Source of the DNA: Turbatrix aceti
Taxonomy: Eukaryota > Nematoda > Chromadorea > Rhabditida > Panagrolaimidae
DNA: 64,000 nucleotides
Direction: 5' to 3'
Assembly (NCBI GenBank): GCA_963969345.1
Contig: OZ017769.1
Coordinates: forward strand, 2,795,600-2,859,599
The translations under genes were made by a program, and so were the position numbers. Each line of letters opens with the position of its first letter. Within the stretch, counting starts at the first letter, position 1. Positions 44,621 through 56,531 of the stretch are shown piece after piece. The notes below the pieces were generated by a model, which worked only from the letters and a program-made list of their open reading frames with translations, ran no database searches and was not told where the DNA came from.

Positions 44621-46713
44621 TTCTTCCGCGAAGAAATACTGCAAAAAAAATTTTGGTTAAAAAAAATCATTTTCGATCTAAAATTTTTTTGTTACAGTTT
44701 GAAAAAAATAATTTTTTGTAATATAATTTTAAAAAGTACACAAATTATAATACAAAAAAAACTATTTTTTTTTCAAATTTCTGTCATAAATTATAGGGCG
44801 TTGAATGTTTATTTTTAATCAATCACCATAAAATTTGACAGTTTTGTGAAAATTTGATGAATTGTTTGTTTTCTACAACAGTTTTTTAAAGATTTATTTG
44901 AGGACAAAAAGATTGTATAAAGTTCAAAACCAGTTTATACATGCACGCAGTTAAAAAAATATTTAGAAAACGTCAAAAAACAGAAACCAGACACGATCAT
45001 GTCAACTTTTAAAAAATGCCCGGACAGAACTTGGACTTTTTAATACTTGCCAGCCAGCGCAGTTGCTATCATTAAAATCAACGCGGACCAATAACCCATA
45101 ACTTTTTGACCGCTTCCGAGAAGGAAGTGAGTGTTTTTTTTATTTGGTTTCTTGGATGGGCAGACCAGACTGGCCCGACCCAGAAGACGTTAACAACTCA
45201 CCATTTCACCGACGACGACTACTCAGATTGGCCTGTGTTCAGAGTTGGGGTTGGTTAACTGATGCGTCGGCGGCGAAGAAGGGCAGAACCAGTTTTTTCT
45301 TGTTTAAAAAAAATAAAAAATGCCGATTTGATGCACTGTCAGTCGAAAAGGGCAATTTAAAGTTGGTGGACTGGACGAGACTGGATTGTGGGGAGATGTG
45401 TGCTATGGCACACAGTTATCACACATCAACCCCCCTCCCCCTATTTTTTTGTGCCTCGGTTGTTCAGCGCTTGAAACTGGGAAAAAAAAACTACCGTCCA
45501 CCGGGAATTCCACGCTTCGGGCCGTCAATCACTCCCTTCTGGCCTATTGACCGAGACCGTGACTGGGGATGGACGTCGGGTCGAGTGCGGCGGCACCCCA
45601 CAAAAGCAGAAAAACAGACTGAATGATGCTGCTGCAGCAGCAGCAGCAGTCGGCAATCGTCATCATGACCGGTTATCGCCCGACAAACAAAAAAGAATGA
45701 GAGAAGAAGGAAGGCGATGGATGCCAATAACAAATAGTCAGGGCTACAAAACCTTGGAAAGTTGTTGCGTTGGAAACTTTTTACATTTTGCAATCGGATA
45801 AAAGAGTCAATTGTGCAGTAGTTCACTGTGATGATGGCAGATTGTGATGGAAAGTGCCCCAAGGAACAGACGGGCACGGCAAACCAGTGGTCGTCCGTCG
45901 CAAGACACACAAACAAAATACAGTAAACTCATGTTGTCACAGTTTTTGAGTAATTCACAGAAATGCATGTCAGTTAATCATTTGAAGGGTTTTGGATACA
46001 TAAAAAGGCAGTTTGAAACTACTTTCGACTTTTTTGCGTGTTTATAAACACGCAAAAAAAAGCCATATATGGCATAAAAAAAGTTGCATTTTGACTTCAG
46101 AAGAGACATAAAATAATTTAAAAAAATAATTATCGGAAATTCGACTAGAAATTCTGGGTTGGGTACCCCAAAAAACACTGTTGGGTATTCGAAAACGCAA
46201 AAAAAAGTTCACGAATGTAAACATTTTTCTTCAAAATCCCAAAAATTTGTCACAAAATTAAAGGTTTTTTGAAGACAAAATTTTCGCTTCAGAAGCCTTT
46301 TAATTGATTTCCTGACTTTTTTGGTATATAAAACTTTTTGGTATACAGATGGAATTCCGAAAATTTCGGGTTTTCGGGCCTGATACCCGAAAATTTAGGA
46401 TTCGGGTATAACTCGGGCCGATATCGGCATAAATAATAAAAAAACGAACGTCCTGAACCTGGAAAACTGATATGGTCTAAAAAAACGAACGTATAACATG
46501 CGTAAATTTACGCTAAAAAAACCTTCAAAAATTACGTTCATTCAGTTTTGGCAAAGCGCGACCAACAAATAACGCGCGCAAATTTTTGTTCGCATAATTT
46601 TTTGTTTTGCTTTTATCCAACAGGCCGCGCATCCAGTTTGCTGTTGATTTACGTTACTACTTACCGTTTTTATTCCTTCACACCTACCGCATATTCCTGG
46701 ACATCAATTTCTC
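44621..46713. other. Divergent intergenic region
   Basis: Promoter space for the TMEM26-family gene (minus) and the Aurora kinase gene (plus). It contains a (CTG/CAG) run at 45628-45649 and a relic of the CGGGT-type repeat at about 46155-46425. An acceptor-like TTATCCAACAG at about 46623 may belong to a 5' UTR exon of the kinase. Frames at 45144-45916 are on both strands and unsupported. Confidence 0.45.
46155..46425. repeat. Relic of the CGGGTA/TACCCGAA repeat family
   Basis: Contains GGGTTGGGTACCCC, ACACTGTTGGGTATTCG, TCGGGTTTTCGGGC, TACCCGAAAATTTAGG and ATTCGGGTATAACTCGGGCC around an AT-rich core, the same layout as the inserts at 18220 and 60788 but more decayed. Confidence 0.5.
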
Positions 46714-47875
46714 ATGGCTGCTGTGGAATCAAAGTACTCAACGGAAAATGATCCTGTGCTGGCGACCATGACCAGGTCACCAAAGTGAGTTTTACGCATT
46801 TTCAGTGCAAAAAATTATATAAACCTGCGTGTTTTCAGACAGGAATGGGCGCTAAATGACTTTGACATCGGCCGTCCCCTGGGCAAGGGCAAGTTTGGCA
46901 ACGTCTACCTGGCCAGGGAAAAGCGAACCAAGTACGTTGTGGCGCTGAAGATCCTGTTCAAGTCGCAACTCGTCAAAAACCGCGTCGAGCATCAGGTCAT
47001 CCGTGAGATCGAGATTCAAGGGCATCTAAACCATCCGAATATCCTGAAGATGTTCAACTATTTTGACGACAACAAGAAAATCTACCTGATCTTGGAATTC
47101 GCACTCGGAGGCGAGCTTTTCAAACAACTCAGCGAGAAAAGACGCTTTTCTGAACGACGATCGGCTACGGTTTGTTTTTTGACGCGAAAATTGAGTTTGG
47201 GGTTACTTTTGTGTTTACGGTTTTTTGTTGCTTTGAGTATTACTTTTGAGTAGGATTTTTGTTACTTTTTGGGATTACGATACTTTTTTGTTACTTTTGG
47301 GATTACGGTGTTTTTATTTTCGGAATAACGTTTTTTTTCATTTTTTTTTGCAATAACGTCACTTTTTCTTGATTTTCCGATTATTTTTATTCATTTTTCA
47401 GTACACCTTCCAAGTCTCAGACGCCCTGCAATACTGCCATTCAAAAAACGTCATTCACCGTGACCTGAAGCCCGAAAACATCCTTGTCGGCACGGACGGT
47501 CGCCTCAAGCTCGCAGACTTTGGCTGGTCGGTGCACGCTCCTGGCACGAGCAAGCGGCGTACGATGTGCGGCACCGTCGACTACCTGCCACCCGAGATGC
47601 TCACCGGCGACGCGCACAGCAAGGAAGTCGATTACTGGGCAGTCGGCGTTCTCTGCTTCGAATTTCTCGTCGGTAGGCCACCCTTCGAAGACGCAAAACA
47701 GGATACGACCTACGCGAAGATCAAGGCACTTGACTACAAATTTCCGAATCACATCACGACCGGCGCGAGGGATCTCATCTCGAAGCTCCTCGTCATCGAT
47801 CCCAGGAAGCGACTCACCCTCCTCGGAGTCATGGCGCATCCTTGGATCACCAAAAATCTGTCTTCGGAAGTTTGA
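46714..47875 (+). CDS. air-2: Aurora serine/threonine kinase (AIR-2/Aurora B-like)
   Basis: Mitotic kinase. Exons 46714-46784, 46839-47169 and 47402-47875 give 291 residues. The short N-terminus of about 30 residues is followed by a complete kinase domain: glycine loop [15 protein letters not shown] (ATP lysine), [18 protein letters not shown] (the Aurora signature), activation-loop [15 protein letters not shown], and the C-lobe ending HPWI. The short N-terminus fits AIR-2 (Aurora B, chromosomal passenger complex) better than AIR-1; this assignment is inference from length. The 232-nt second intron is filled with GTTACTTTT/GGGATTACG words. Confidence 0.92.
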
Positions 47876-48046
47876 TTTTTTTTTGAATTTTCGCGGCGAG
47901 AGTACTTTTTATAACTTTGTTACTGTAAATTTTTTCCCTTCGCCTTACTTATCGGCTGGTTTGAATTTTCGCGGCGAGACCACGTACTGTGTTACTGTAA
48001 TTTCAGTTTTTTTACCATTTTGACCAAATGAACGTTCTTTTTGGGA

Positions 48047-51000
48047 TTATTTGTTTGGTTTACTGTCCTTTGCATCGGGCATCGGCACATCCGGTGCAAC
48101 TACCGAAGGCTTCATCGGGCGCACAATGTAGTCAAACGGCGTGAAAATGACATCGGTGTACCGTTTTCGGAGGCGTTTCTCCAGTTTTTCGACGTGCTTG
48201 GCATTTCTACTCTCAGCGACGACTTTGACGTTGACGGAAAAGATGTCGTCCCTCAGCCAGGCGCGTTCCATGATCATGTCCTTCACGCTGACGCCGACAT
48301 CCGCGAGAATCTCTGAGAGTTCTGCGACTCCACCGGGTCGATCGCTGACGACGACCTTGAAACGGGTGAGACGGTGGTCATAGACGAGACCGCGGTCGAT
48401 GCAGCGCCCGAGCACGGTGGAGTCGATGTTGCCGCCGGAGAGGATGCACGCGACGCGTTTACCCTTGAGTTGGGGCAACTTGCCGGAGAGGAGTGCCGCG
48501 ATGCCGGTAGCGCCGGCGCCTTCGACGCAGACTTTTTCCCACTCGAGGAGACGGAGGATGGCAAGCGCGATGGACTGCTCCGAGACCTGGACCATGTCGT
48601 CGATGTAGTCCCTGGCGGAGGCGAACGAATTGACGCCGATGTTCGGCACTGCGAGGCCGTCCGCGAGGCTCGAGGAGCTCGGCGTGGGCGTTGGTTTGTC
48701 TGCATGAATGCTATTCTGAAAAAAAATTTGGGCGTACAATCAAAAGTGTTTTGGACCATTTTTATGGTCTTGACATGTAAAAAAACTTTCGTATCGAGAA
48801 CCGTCGAATATTGCCAAAAGTATCTCGACACGAAAGTTTTTTCTCAACACAAGCGCGTGCGCATTTTTGCGCGTTTTTTTGAAAGTGATGTCTATTTGGC
48901 GTCATTTTTCGGGTATTCATAATTTTTTCTTAGTTTTGCCATTCACCACTCTTAACAAGCAAAGTCCGACAATTCAAATGCATTTTTGCCCTAATTGATA
49001 ACTCATCAGAGCGCTCCGCTACAACGCGGTGAAACTGCTATTGCATGAAAAAACCGTTGTGCCGTTCTCAAAACTGGGAAAGTTATTCCGTATTTTGGCA
49101 TTCTACACACCTTCTATACACTCATTGATTAAGTTTGAGCCCATGGTGGTGATACTTGTATCGATCACTTTTGTGATATAACGGTTTACAATATGACCAT
49201 TTTGGCGTGTGTCGTCGGGACCATCTGAGTACAGCGATATTGCCCCAAATGTGTTTTATCGTACTCATTTGGCCCCGCAGGGCTCAAAAAACAAAAAAAA
49301 GTATGTGGCAATAGTGATATTGAAGTTCTCGTCGACGTACTCCTTTTGCTTCATAAAAACCTAGGGTAACACTATGCACGCGTGCGCGCAGAGTGTTCCT
49401 TGTTCTACCATAGGGTATCCTTGCCTTTAGGCATCATTGATTAGTGATATATGGCTAGTTTTTTTTGTTATTTGAGCCCTGCGGAGCCAAATGAGTACGA
49501 TAAAACACATTAGGGCCAATATCGCTGTACTCAGATGGTCGCGACGACACACGCCAAAATGGTCATATTGTAAACCGTTATATCACAAAAGTGATCGATA
49601 CAAGTATCACCACCATGGGCTCAAACTTAATCAATGAGTGTATAGAAGGTGTGTAGAATGCCAAAATACGGAATAACTTTCCCAGTTTTGAGAACGGCAC
49701 AACGGTTTTTTCATGCAATAGCAGTTTCACCGCGTTGTAGCGGAGCGCTCTGATGAGTTATCAATTAGGGCAAAAATGCATTTGAATTGTCGGACTTTGC
49801 TTGTTAAGAGTGGTGAATGGCAAAACTAAGAAAAAATTATGAATACCCGAAAAATGACGCCAAATAGACATCACTTTCAAAAAAACGCGCAAAAATGCGC
49901 ACGCGCTTCGTGTCGGGATTTTTTCGCCTAGTGTAGGCTTGGACGCCCAAAAAGTGTTTTTTGACCCATTTTGACAGTCTCTCGAAAGGAAAAATAACAT
50001 TCGTGTCAAGTACAAATTTTTCGCGTCAAGACCATATTTGCATTGCCGAAAATTTACCAAAAACAGTGCGTCTCGGCAAGAAGGTTTTTTTTCGCGTCGA
50101 GACCATGCTCGCATTGTCGGAAATGGACTAAAAATAGTTTGAGCAGGGTTTCGAAGCGAAAAATTTGTTCTCTACACGAAAGTTTGTTTTTCGCGTCGAG
50201 ACCATGTTTAGACTGTTTATCGTTTTTGGGACATTTGTTTCGCGTTTTTTTAGCGAATACTCACCGCAAAACTAGGACAACTCTCGCTCTCGACGCCGAT
50301 AATCTGAATCGACGGGTACAGGTTCTTGACAGCAACTGAGACCCCCGCGATCAACCCGCCCCCGCCAACAGGCACCAAAATAGCATCCAGCTGGTCATTT
50401 TGGTCCAAAATCTCCAGTCCAATAGTCCCGGCCCCCGAGAGTATGTCGATGTGATCGTATCCGTTAATGTACGTGCCCCCGGCCTTGACCGATTTCTGGA
50501 TGGCTTCGTCGCGAGACACCGTAATGTCTTTGCCGTGAATGATGACATTGGCACCCAGCTTGTTGCAGAAGTCGATCTTCATGAGTGGCGCGTGCCTCGG
50601 CATGACGACATTGATTGGGATGCCGAGCATCCTGCCGTGGTAGCAGAGAGCGAGGGCATGGTTTCCCGCAGAAGCGGCCCAGACGCCTTTTTTTCGCTGC
50701 TCCGGGGACAGTCGGAGCAGGGCCTGTCTCGCGCCGCGCTCCTTAAAACTCCCGGTGATCTGCAAAACCCCACCTGGCCACCTGAGCTACCATTTATGTA
50801 TGTCAGACGGGTTCCCACCTGGTTGAGTTCCATTTTCAGGAAAATATCTGAGTCCATGATACAGGAAAGACGGAAACTCCTCCGGAGATCGGTTTTCACA
50901 ACGCCAGATCGAACATTAAAAGCCGCACTGCTGATCTGTCCGAAGGTAACCTTTTTAGGGTTTTCTGGGTCACAGTAGTGGTCAAAGGCCGGTTTGGCAT

Positions 51001-51112
51001 CCACCGGCGGATTCTTGTCGTCATCTTTTGACGTCGTAGATGTCGAAATTGGTCGATGGCTTCGCAGAAGCCGGGGCTTGCAGAGGACGGAACAGGTCAG
51101 TCGGGAGAGCAT
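48047..51112 (-). CDS. L-threonine/L-serine dehydratase (PLP fold II) with ACT-like domain
   Basis: PLP enzyme deaminating threonine or serine to 2-oxo acids and ammonia. Exons 50819-51112, 50265-50759 and 48047-48715 (minus) give 485 residues in clean phase. The N-terminus is basic and Ser/Thr-rich (MLSRLTCSVLCKPRLLRSH), a likely mitochondrial presequence. Seen: TGSFKERGA, with the PLP-binding Lys; AASAGNHALA; the phosphate-binding GGGGLIAG; then a regulatory ACT-type domain (FKVVVSDRPGGVAELSEIL) near the C-terminus. The second intron is 1,549 nt and contains the large hairpin element. Convergent with the Aurora kinase gene, with about 170 bases between stops. Confidence 0.93.
48846..49914. 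repeat. 1.07 kb fold-back element with about 450-nt arms
   Basis: Left arm about 48846-49305 and right arm about 49465-49914 are near-perfect reverse complements. For example, GGTGGTGATACTTGTATCGA at about 49147 has its complement at about 49591-49611, and the termini read ACACAAGCGCGTGCGC and GCGCACGCGCTTCGTGT. The loop is about 160 nt. There are no open frames of note. It lies entirely within intron 2 of the dehydratase gene. The high arm identity suggests recent activity or ongoing arm correction. Confidence 0.9.
50015..50215. repeat. Direct repeats of TTTTCGCGTCGAGACCAT
   Basis: The word recurs at about 50021, 50091 and 50191, each followed by a [T/C]TTG/GCATTG-like stretch, with spacing of 70-100 nt, still in the dehydratase intron. 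Related words GTATCGAGAACCGTCGA and CTCGACACGAAAG lie on the other side of the hairpin (48790-48840). Confidence 0.6.
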
Positions 51113-51878
51113 GTAAGTCGGTCAGTAACGAGGAAATGACCAGTTCATTTTCCATCCATGATGAAATAAATCATGCAAAGTAGGAAAACGTGAGACAAAT
51201 TTTTTTTTTATATTTTACGTTTGGAGTCTTATTTTGGACGTTTTGAGAGTCCTATCTTGAAGAACTTGAAATCTTGCTTATTTTTCATTCAGTTACAAAA
51301 AAAAATGTTAAAAACAACAAAAAACTGATTATTTTTTGGCAAAAAACCGTTCATAAATTTGCAAAGCAGGCAAAATGAAAAGAAACGATATTTGACGGTC
51401 TCGAGGGGAAAAAACTATTTTCCCCTCGAGACCCCGCGGAACCCCGTATGCTGAAGAAACGCATATTGCTTGCACTTTCTTTTCTTTTTTTTCACAACGT
51501 TACGGTACTTCTCACTGATTCATAAACCGTAATTCCCATGAATCACACGAGACGCCAAAATGTCATCACAATAACGAAGCATCATCTTGCAACATAAAAA
51601 AACACCAGCATGTCCGTGTTTTTGTCGAAAAAAAGGAAGAGACATAAAAAAAGCAACGTCTGAAGAGGAAAGCTAAAAAAGGAACCAGAGCGCGTTATCG
51701 CGCGTGGTTGGTGATCAGAGCGAAGAATAGGTGAGGTGCGCCTTATCACCTCTGTCCTCCCGGTCGATTGAAGGCGTAAGAACACACAAAAATGGCTAGA
51801 ATTGTTTGTCTTCGGGGTGAAGCGTGATTATTTTTTTGTCTCCCATCGTGCTGCTTTTCGTCTTCTTCGAATCCTTCG
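51113..51878. other. Divergent promoter region
   Basis: Between the dehydratase (minus) and the LRR GPCR (plus). Contains the perfect hairpin at 51397-51433. AT-rich otherwise; frame 51746-52069 (minus) is a shadow of the GPCR first exon. Confidence 0.5.
51397..51433. repeat. Perfect hairpin with GGTCTCGAGGGGAAAA arms
   Basis: Arms 51397-51412 and 51418-51433 are exact reverse complements around a 5-nt loop. It shares the GGTCTCGAG word with the hairpin at 4027-4064. It could be a very small mobile palindrome or a structured RNA element; no T-tract terminator logic applies here. Confidence 0.75.
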
Positions 51879-54800
51879 ATGCCGTATCGTAGACCCCCGA
51901 GTTGGGGTCTCGTCGCGGCTGTTTTCTGTCTATTGTCTACGACATCGGCGCTCCTGCCGAGTGTTTTTCTCTTCGAAAAATCCTGCAACGGCGTTGATTC
52001 CGGTTGTCGATGCATCATCCGGGTATCTGAAACCAAGTGCTGCTGCATGGGCGCCTTCGGGGGCTTCAACTACTCTTTTCCGGAAAGCCTGACCATGCTG
52101 TGAGTCTGAATTTTCCCAAATTGCAGTTTTCAGTTAACTTTCACTCTTTTTAGGTTCCTTTTCAACCCCGGAATCACCCAAATCGATAGACACGCATTCA
52201 AAAACTATCCCCGACTCACTGAACTGTAAGCTTACCATCCTACCACGAAAATACAAAAATCAAAAACATTCGTTTCAGGAACATCGACACAGCTACCCGG
52301 CTTACGTTCATCGATGCTCGAGCGTTCGAAGTCCTACCTAACCTCAGAAAAATGTAATAAGTCATTTTTTGATGCATTTTATCACATGATGAGTCTTTTT
52401 TTTCTAGCAGCATAGTTAATGCTTATCGATTAGACCACATCAACGGCTCGCTGATCAACGTCAACTATAAGCTACGATCGTTGTGGGTTATTTTTAATCT
52501 CTTGGTTTCACCGGAAGTATTAGTTACATACTTAGGTTCTTTTTTTTGACAGTATGTACTGAAGTCAATGATTAATCAGATGGTGCAACCGAGTCAGTCT
52601 ACTTGCTAGTTGGTTGGTCAGAAATTTGTTTTTGCTCTCGTTCTGCACACAACTTTTTTTGCCTGTGTTTAAAAAAAGCAATCGGTAATCGTACAATATC
52701 GATAATTTTTTGATCGATGGCAAAAACACGGATGCACTTTTTTTTAACAATATACGACCAATTTTATAAGCCTCTAAAAATGTAAGAAATTTTTAGCCAG
52801 TTTGGGCACAAAATGCTTAAAAAATAAAAAATGATAATGCTAAAAAAGAACATTTGTACAAAAAAAATAATACAGTAATTCGAGTAACAATCGATCAAAC
52901 TATCAGGAAAAAAAAAGTAAAATATAAAAAATTCCAGAATAATCAAGCAAACCTCGCTAAAGCGAATCCCGCCCATAAAGATGAGTCAGATGCACCATCA
53001 CCTGAAATCCATGGAAATCATCGATTTTTCGTTCAACCAAATCACATACATCGATACGAGACAGTTTGAAAAAATCCAGGTCAAAACGCTGAATCTCAAC
53101 AACAACGAAATCTCGTACGTTGCAGCGCACGCGTTCAGCGGAAGCAAGATTGTGACGCTCAACCTGGGCGAGAATCACGAGTTGACAAAGCTCAATGTTT
53201 TGGCTTTTGCTGAAATCTCCGAATTACACCAGCTGAATCTGTCGGACACGTCTTTTGCCGAGTTGCCCGTCATCGGGCTCAAAAATATTAAACATCTTAT
53301 TTTGAAGAACGTTTACACGCTCAAAAAGCTGCCACCTGTGCTCGCGTTTAACAACCTGAACATTGCGGAATTCACGTATCCCTATCACTGCTGCTTTTTT
53401 AAGTACGCCACACGGGAGTACAACAAGGGACATGGCACGCAGTACAGCAGTCATTACCGGGAGATTCAGATGAGGTCGTGCTCGGATGCGAGAATCGACG
53501 AAGCAGCGGTTGATTCGCTGATCCGAAGCAAACGCTTTATTCAGCAGTATAACCACCCGGATTTGGTTTTGGACGACGAAGAGATGATGTGGAAGGAGAG
53601 CCTATCCGAGTGGATCAATGACAACTACGCGGATGCACGAAGTCCTAATGACACTATCGAAATGGATGAATTTGACTTTGCCGGGGGCGATGACATGCCT
53701 GGTAGGTCGGATGCAGGGAGGGAAGACAGTTTTTTTGTTTGCAAACAAAAACGAACATTTTTACTATTTTTTGAAAATAGGAACGTTTTTGATGTGTTCG
53801 CGAACGAACATAAACTGATAAAAACAAGTTATTCAATTCATGTAAGCAAATACGGTCAAAAACGTTCGCAATCGTTCGATTTTCCAAACAAAATTGTACG
53901 AATGTTTTTGTCTTTGCGCGTGAACAAAAAAACTACCGTACACCCTTACCAAATCCCCTAAATTCCAGCCTACTCATCCGAAGAAGTCGGAGCCACACAG
54001 AGGTGCATCAACACCGCTGTTGCCAGATTCTACCTCAACATCACCTGCACCCCTCTCCCAGACGCCCTCAATCCCTGCGAAGACATCGTCGGCTACGCAT
54101 GGCTCAGGTACCTGATCTGGGTCATCTGGATCATGGCCATCATCGGAAACATTCTGGTCTGGATCGTGATCGTCTCGGTTTGGCATCGCCGGTCCCGTCT
54201 TCACTACTTTTTCACCGTTAATCTTTCTATCGCTGATTTCTGCACGGGCATTTATCTTGGCATTCTCGCTATCCAGGACGCCAGAACGGCAAACCAGTAC
54301 TACAACTACGCCGTCGAGTGGCAGACAGGGTGGGGATGCGCGTTTGCCGGGTTCCTGTCGGTGTTTGCATCGGAGTTGTCAATTGTATCGATGCTCTGGA
54401 TCGCTCTTGAAATTTATTATAACGCAAAGTACGCGTTCTACGGTCGGAGGATCACGACGCGAACTGCGTACACACTCATGGCAGCCGGCTACGCGTACTC
54501 AGCTTTCATGGCTGCTCTACCGTTGTTTGGAGTCAGTAGCTACAAGCGGTCTTCCATCTGCCTGCCTCTGAGCATGGAAAACCGTCTCGATAAACTCTAC
54601 CTTTTCTTTGGCCTTGCAGTGAGCGCGCTCTGCTTTGCCGGCATGATAGCCAACTACATTCTCATCAACTGCATGATTTCTAATCCCCAGGGACCCGCGA
54701 GGGCTGAGGATATGCAAATCCTACGGCGTTCTCTGCTCCTGGTGGTCACGAACATGGCCTGCTGGGTGCCGGTGCTCTTCTTCGCCATCACAGCCACCCT

Positions 54801-55887
54801 CGGGCTTCCGCTAATCACGCTGACAAACGCCAAGATATGCCTTATCCTGTTCTATCCTATCAACAGCTGTGCGAATCCCTTCCTCTACGTCTTCATGACA
54901 CCCATCGGTTCAGAAGCCAAAAAGAAGGCTGTCAACAATCTAAAACGCTACTCGGTCGAGAAATCATCAGTCTGCAAGTTCTACTACGCGAATTCGCCGT
55001 CTGACAAAAACTTGGAACGGGAAAATGAAGACGAAGAGTCGAGGGCACGATTTTTGGTCGTTACACAGACGACATCGACTAATTCGTCGCCCAGGTGGTC
55101 GGCGTCGTCAAACAACACGCCGAGAAGTTCGACGACTTCGGAGGAAAGCAGGCGGCAATCTATGGTACGCGAGGTCGTGCAACTTGTCGATCTGCATTAT
55201 ACGAAGAAAAGAATTCAGAGAGTCTCTGCGGTACCCGAAATGAGTGATATTTCGGAGCACTCGACGAACAGCACCGAAGAGGAGAGGGCCGAGAGGTCCA
55301 AGGGCAAAAATGTGAGTTTGCGGCAAAGCAAAAAGCCAGATAGTCTGGTCTTTTAGATCTTTTTTGATTTTAAAATTGTCAAAAAACTAAAAAATTACGG
55401 TTTTTTATACAAATTTTTTTTTGTATTTTTCTGAATCTTTTTTGTTAATTTTATGCAAAAACTTCAACAACAAATTAATTTTTCTAATTACCATAAATTT
55501 CCCAATTTTCAGTTCCTAATTACCCACCTCCGAAACAGTATCCGTCGCAAACGCGCTTCCACCGAGGTCCTCGCCGGACCATCGTCTACGCCATTCTGCT
55601 CGCTGGCAGTTGTCAACGAAGACGGCGAAACAGTTGAAACCAGTCTGGTTCCCCGATCGAGTCAGGACTCGGGCAAGGGCGACTCACTCAAGCGACAATC
55701 CATGTCCTCGACCGAGGAGCCGACATCGCCGAGGTTTCACGTCCAGAGCCTCGTCATCCACAAGAACAAGAGACGGCGCATGACAGAAGTTCTACCGACC
55801 GTCGTGCTCTCAAGGTACCAGTCCATCGAGTACGACGACGGCCACGATTCTTCGACGCCCGGGTCTTGTCTGCCTCCAAACACGTAA
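51879..55887 (+). CDS. fshr-1: Leucine-rich-repeat GPCR, glycoprotein-hormone-receptor type
   Basis: Cell-surface receptor related to FSH/TSH/LH receptors. Exons 51879-52099, 52154-52225, 52279-52353, 52411-52482, 52938-53701, 53969-55311 and 55513-55887 give 973 residues. Signal peptide (LVAAVFCLLSTTSALL), N-terminal Cys cap, then leucine-rich repeats, the early ones one per 72-75-nt exon with phase-2 introns as in vertebrate LGRs. A hinge (about residues 335-480) has Cys and acidic stretches. TM1 starts at about WVIWIMAIIGNILVWIVIV; TM7 has NSCANPFLYVF, an NPxxY variant. A long Ser/Arg-rich cytoplasmic tail follows. Exon 4 begins at a TAGCAG tandem acceptor, so an extra Ser is possible. The symbol is inferred from C. 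elegans having a single such receptor. Confidence 0.92.
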
Positions 55888-56531
55888 ATCACGTGTTCTT
55901 CATCGATTGAAAACTTTACGAGTCGTATTTTTGAGCTTGGAATACGGATACTTTTGATTGCATTGTTTTGTAAAAAAATTATTTTTATAATTAAAATAAA
56001 TCAAGGTAAAACAAATAATTGATGAACATCAAAATGAGTAAAAAAGTATTAAAAAAGTTTCCCCAGAGATATCCGTGATCGCCATCAAATCGGGGATCGG
56101 AGACCAAAAAAAAGCTTCTTGAAATGTCCTCGAGTTCAAGCAAAGTTAAAACATCAAAAACAGAAAAACTGAATTAAATTTCGAACAATTGCATTTTGAG
56201 TCTTTGGCACAGACAGTCACTCGAATAACAACTCTGACTGTAACGCGTTAAAAAGACGGCACCCAGTGCCAACTTCGTATTTGTTGAACTGTTTGGTCAA
56301 CCGTTGTTGGTTCGCGTATTGCGGTTGTAACCCAGGTCAGGTAGTGGAAAGCGTTTGTCCATCCTTTCCATGGCATACCGTAAAGACAATGGTACAATTA
56401 TTGTTGGGCAGTGCGTCGTCGTCTGCTGTGTACAGTTGTTATGCTGAACGCATTGCGATTTTTTGATTCTTACGCGCAGCGCATCGATTAATATTTACCA
56501 AATAATCTAAAGTTTATAATTTTTTCAGAAG
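55888..56531. other. Flank between the GPCR gene and copy E
   Basis: GPCR 3' flank, then a decayed minus-strand fragment of kleisin exon 7 (about 56070-56150), then the conserved upstream block of the E-G family (56195-56520) ending in an isolated TTTTTTCAG directly before the copy E start. The whole stretch is the inverted counterpart of 37.0-38.4 kb. Confidence 0.6.

Noticed and set aside
45628..45649. (CAG)n run as a poly-Gln coding tract
   Set aside because: Only about seven units, in intergenic DNA without a supported reading frame.
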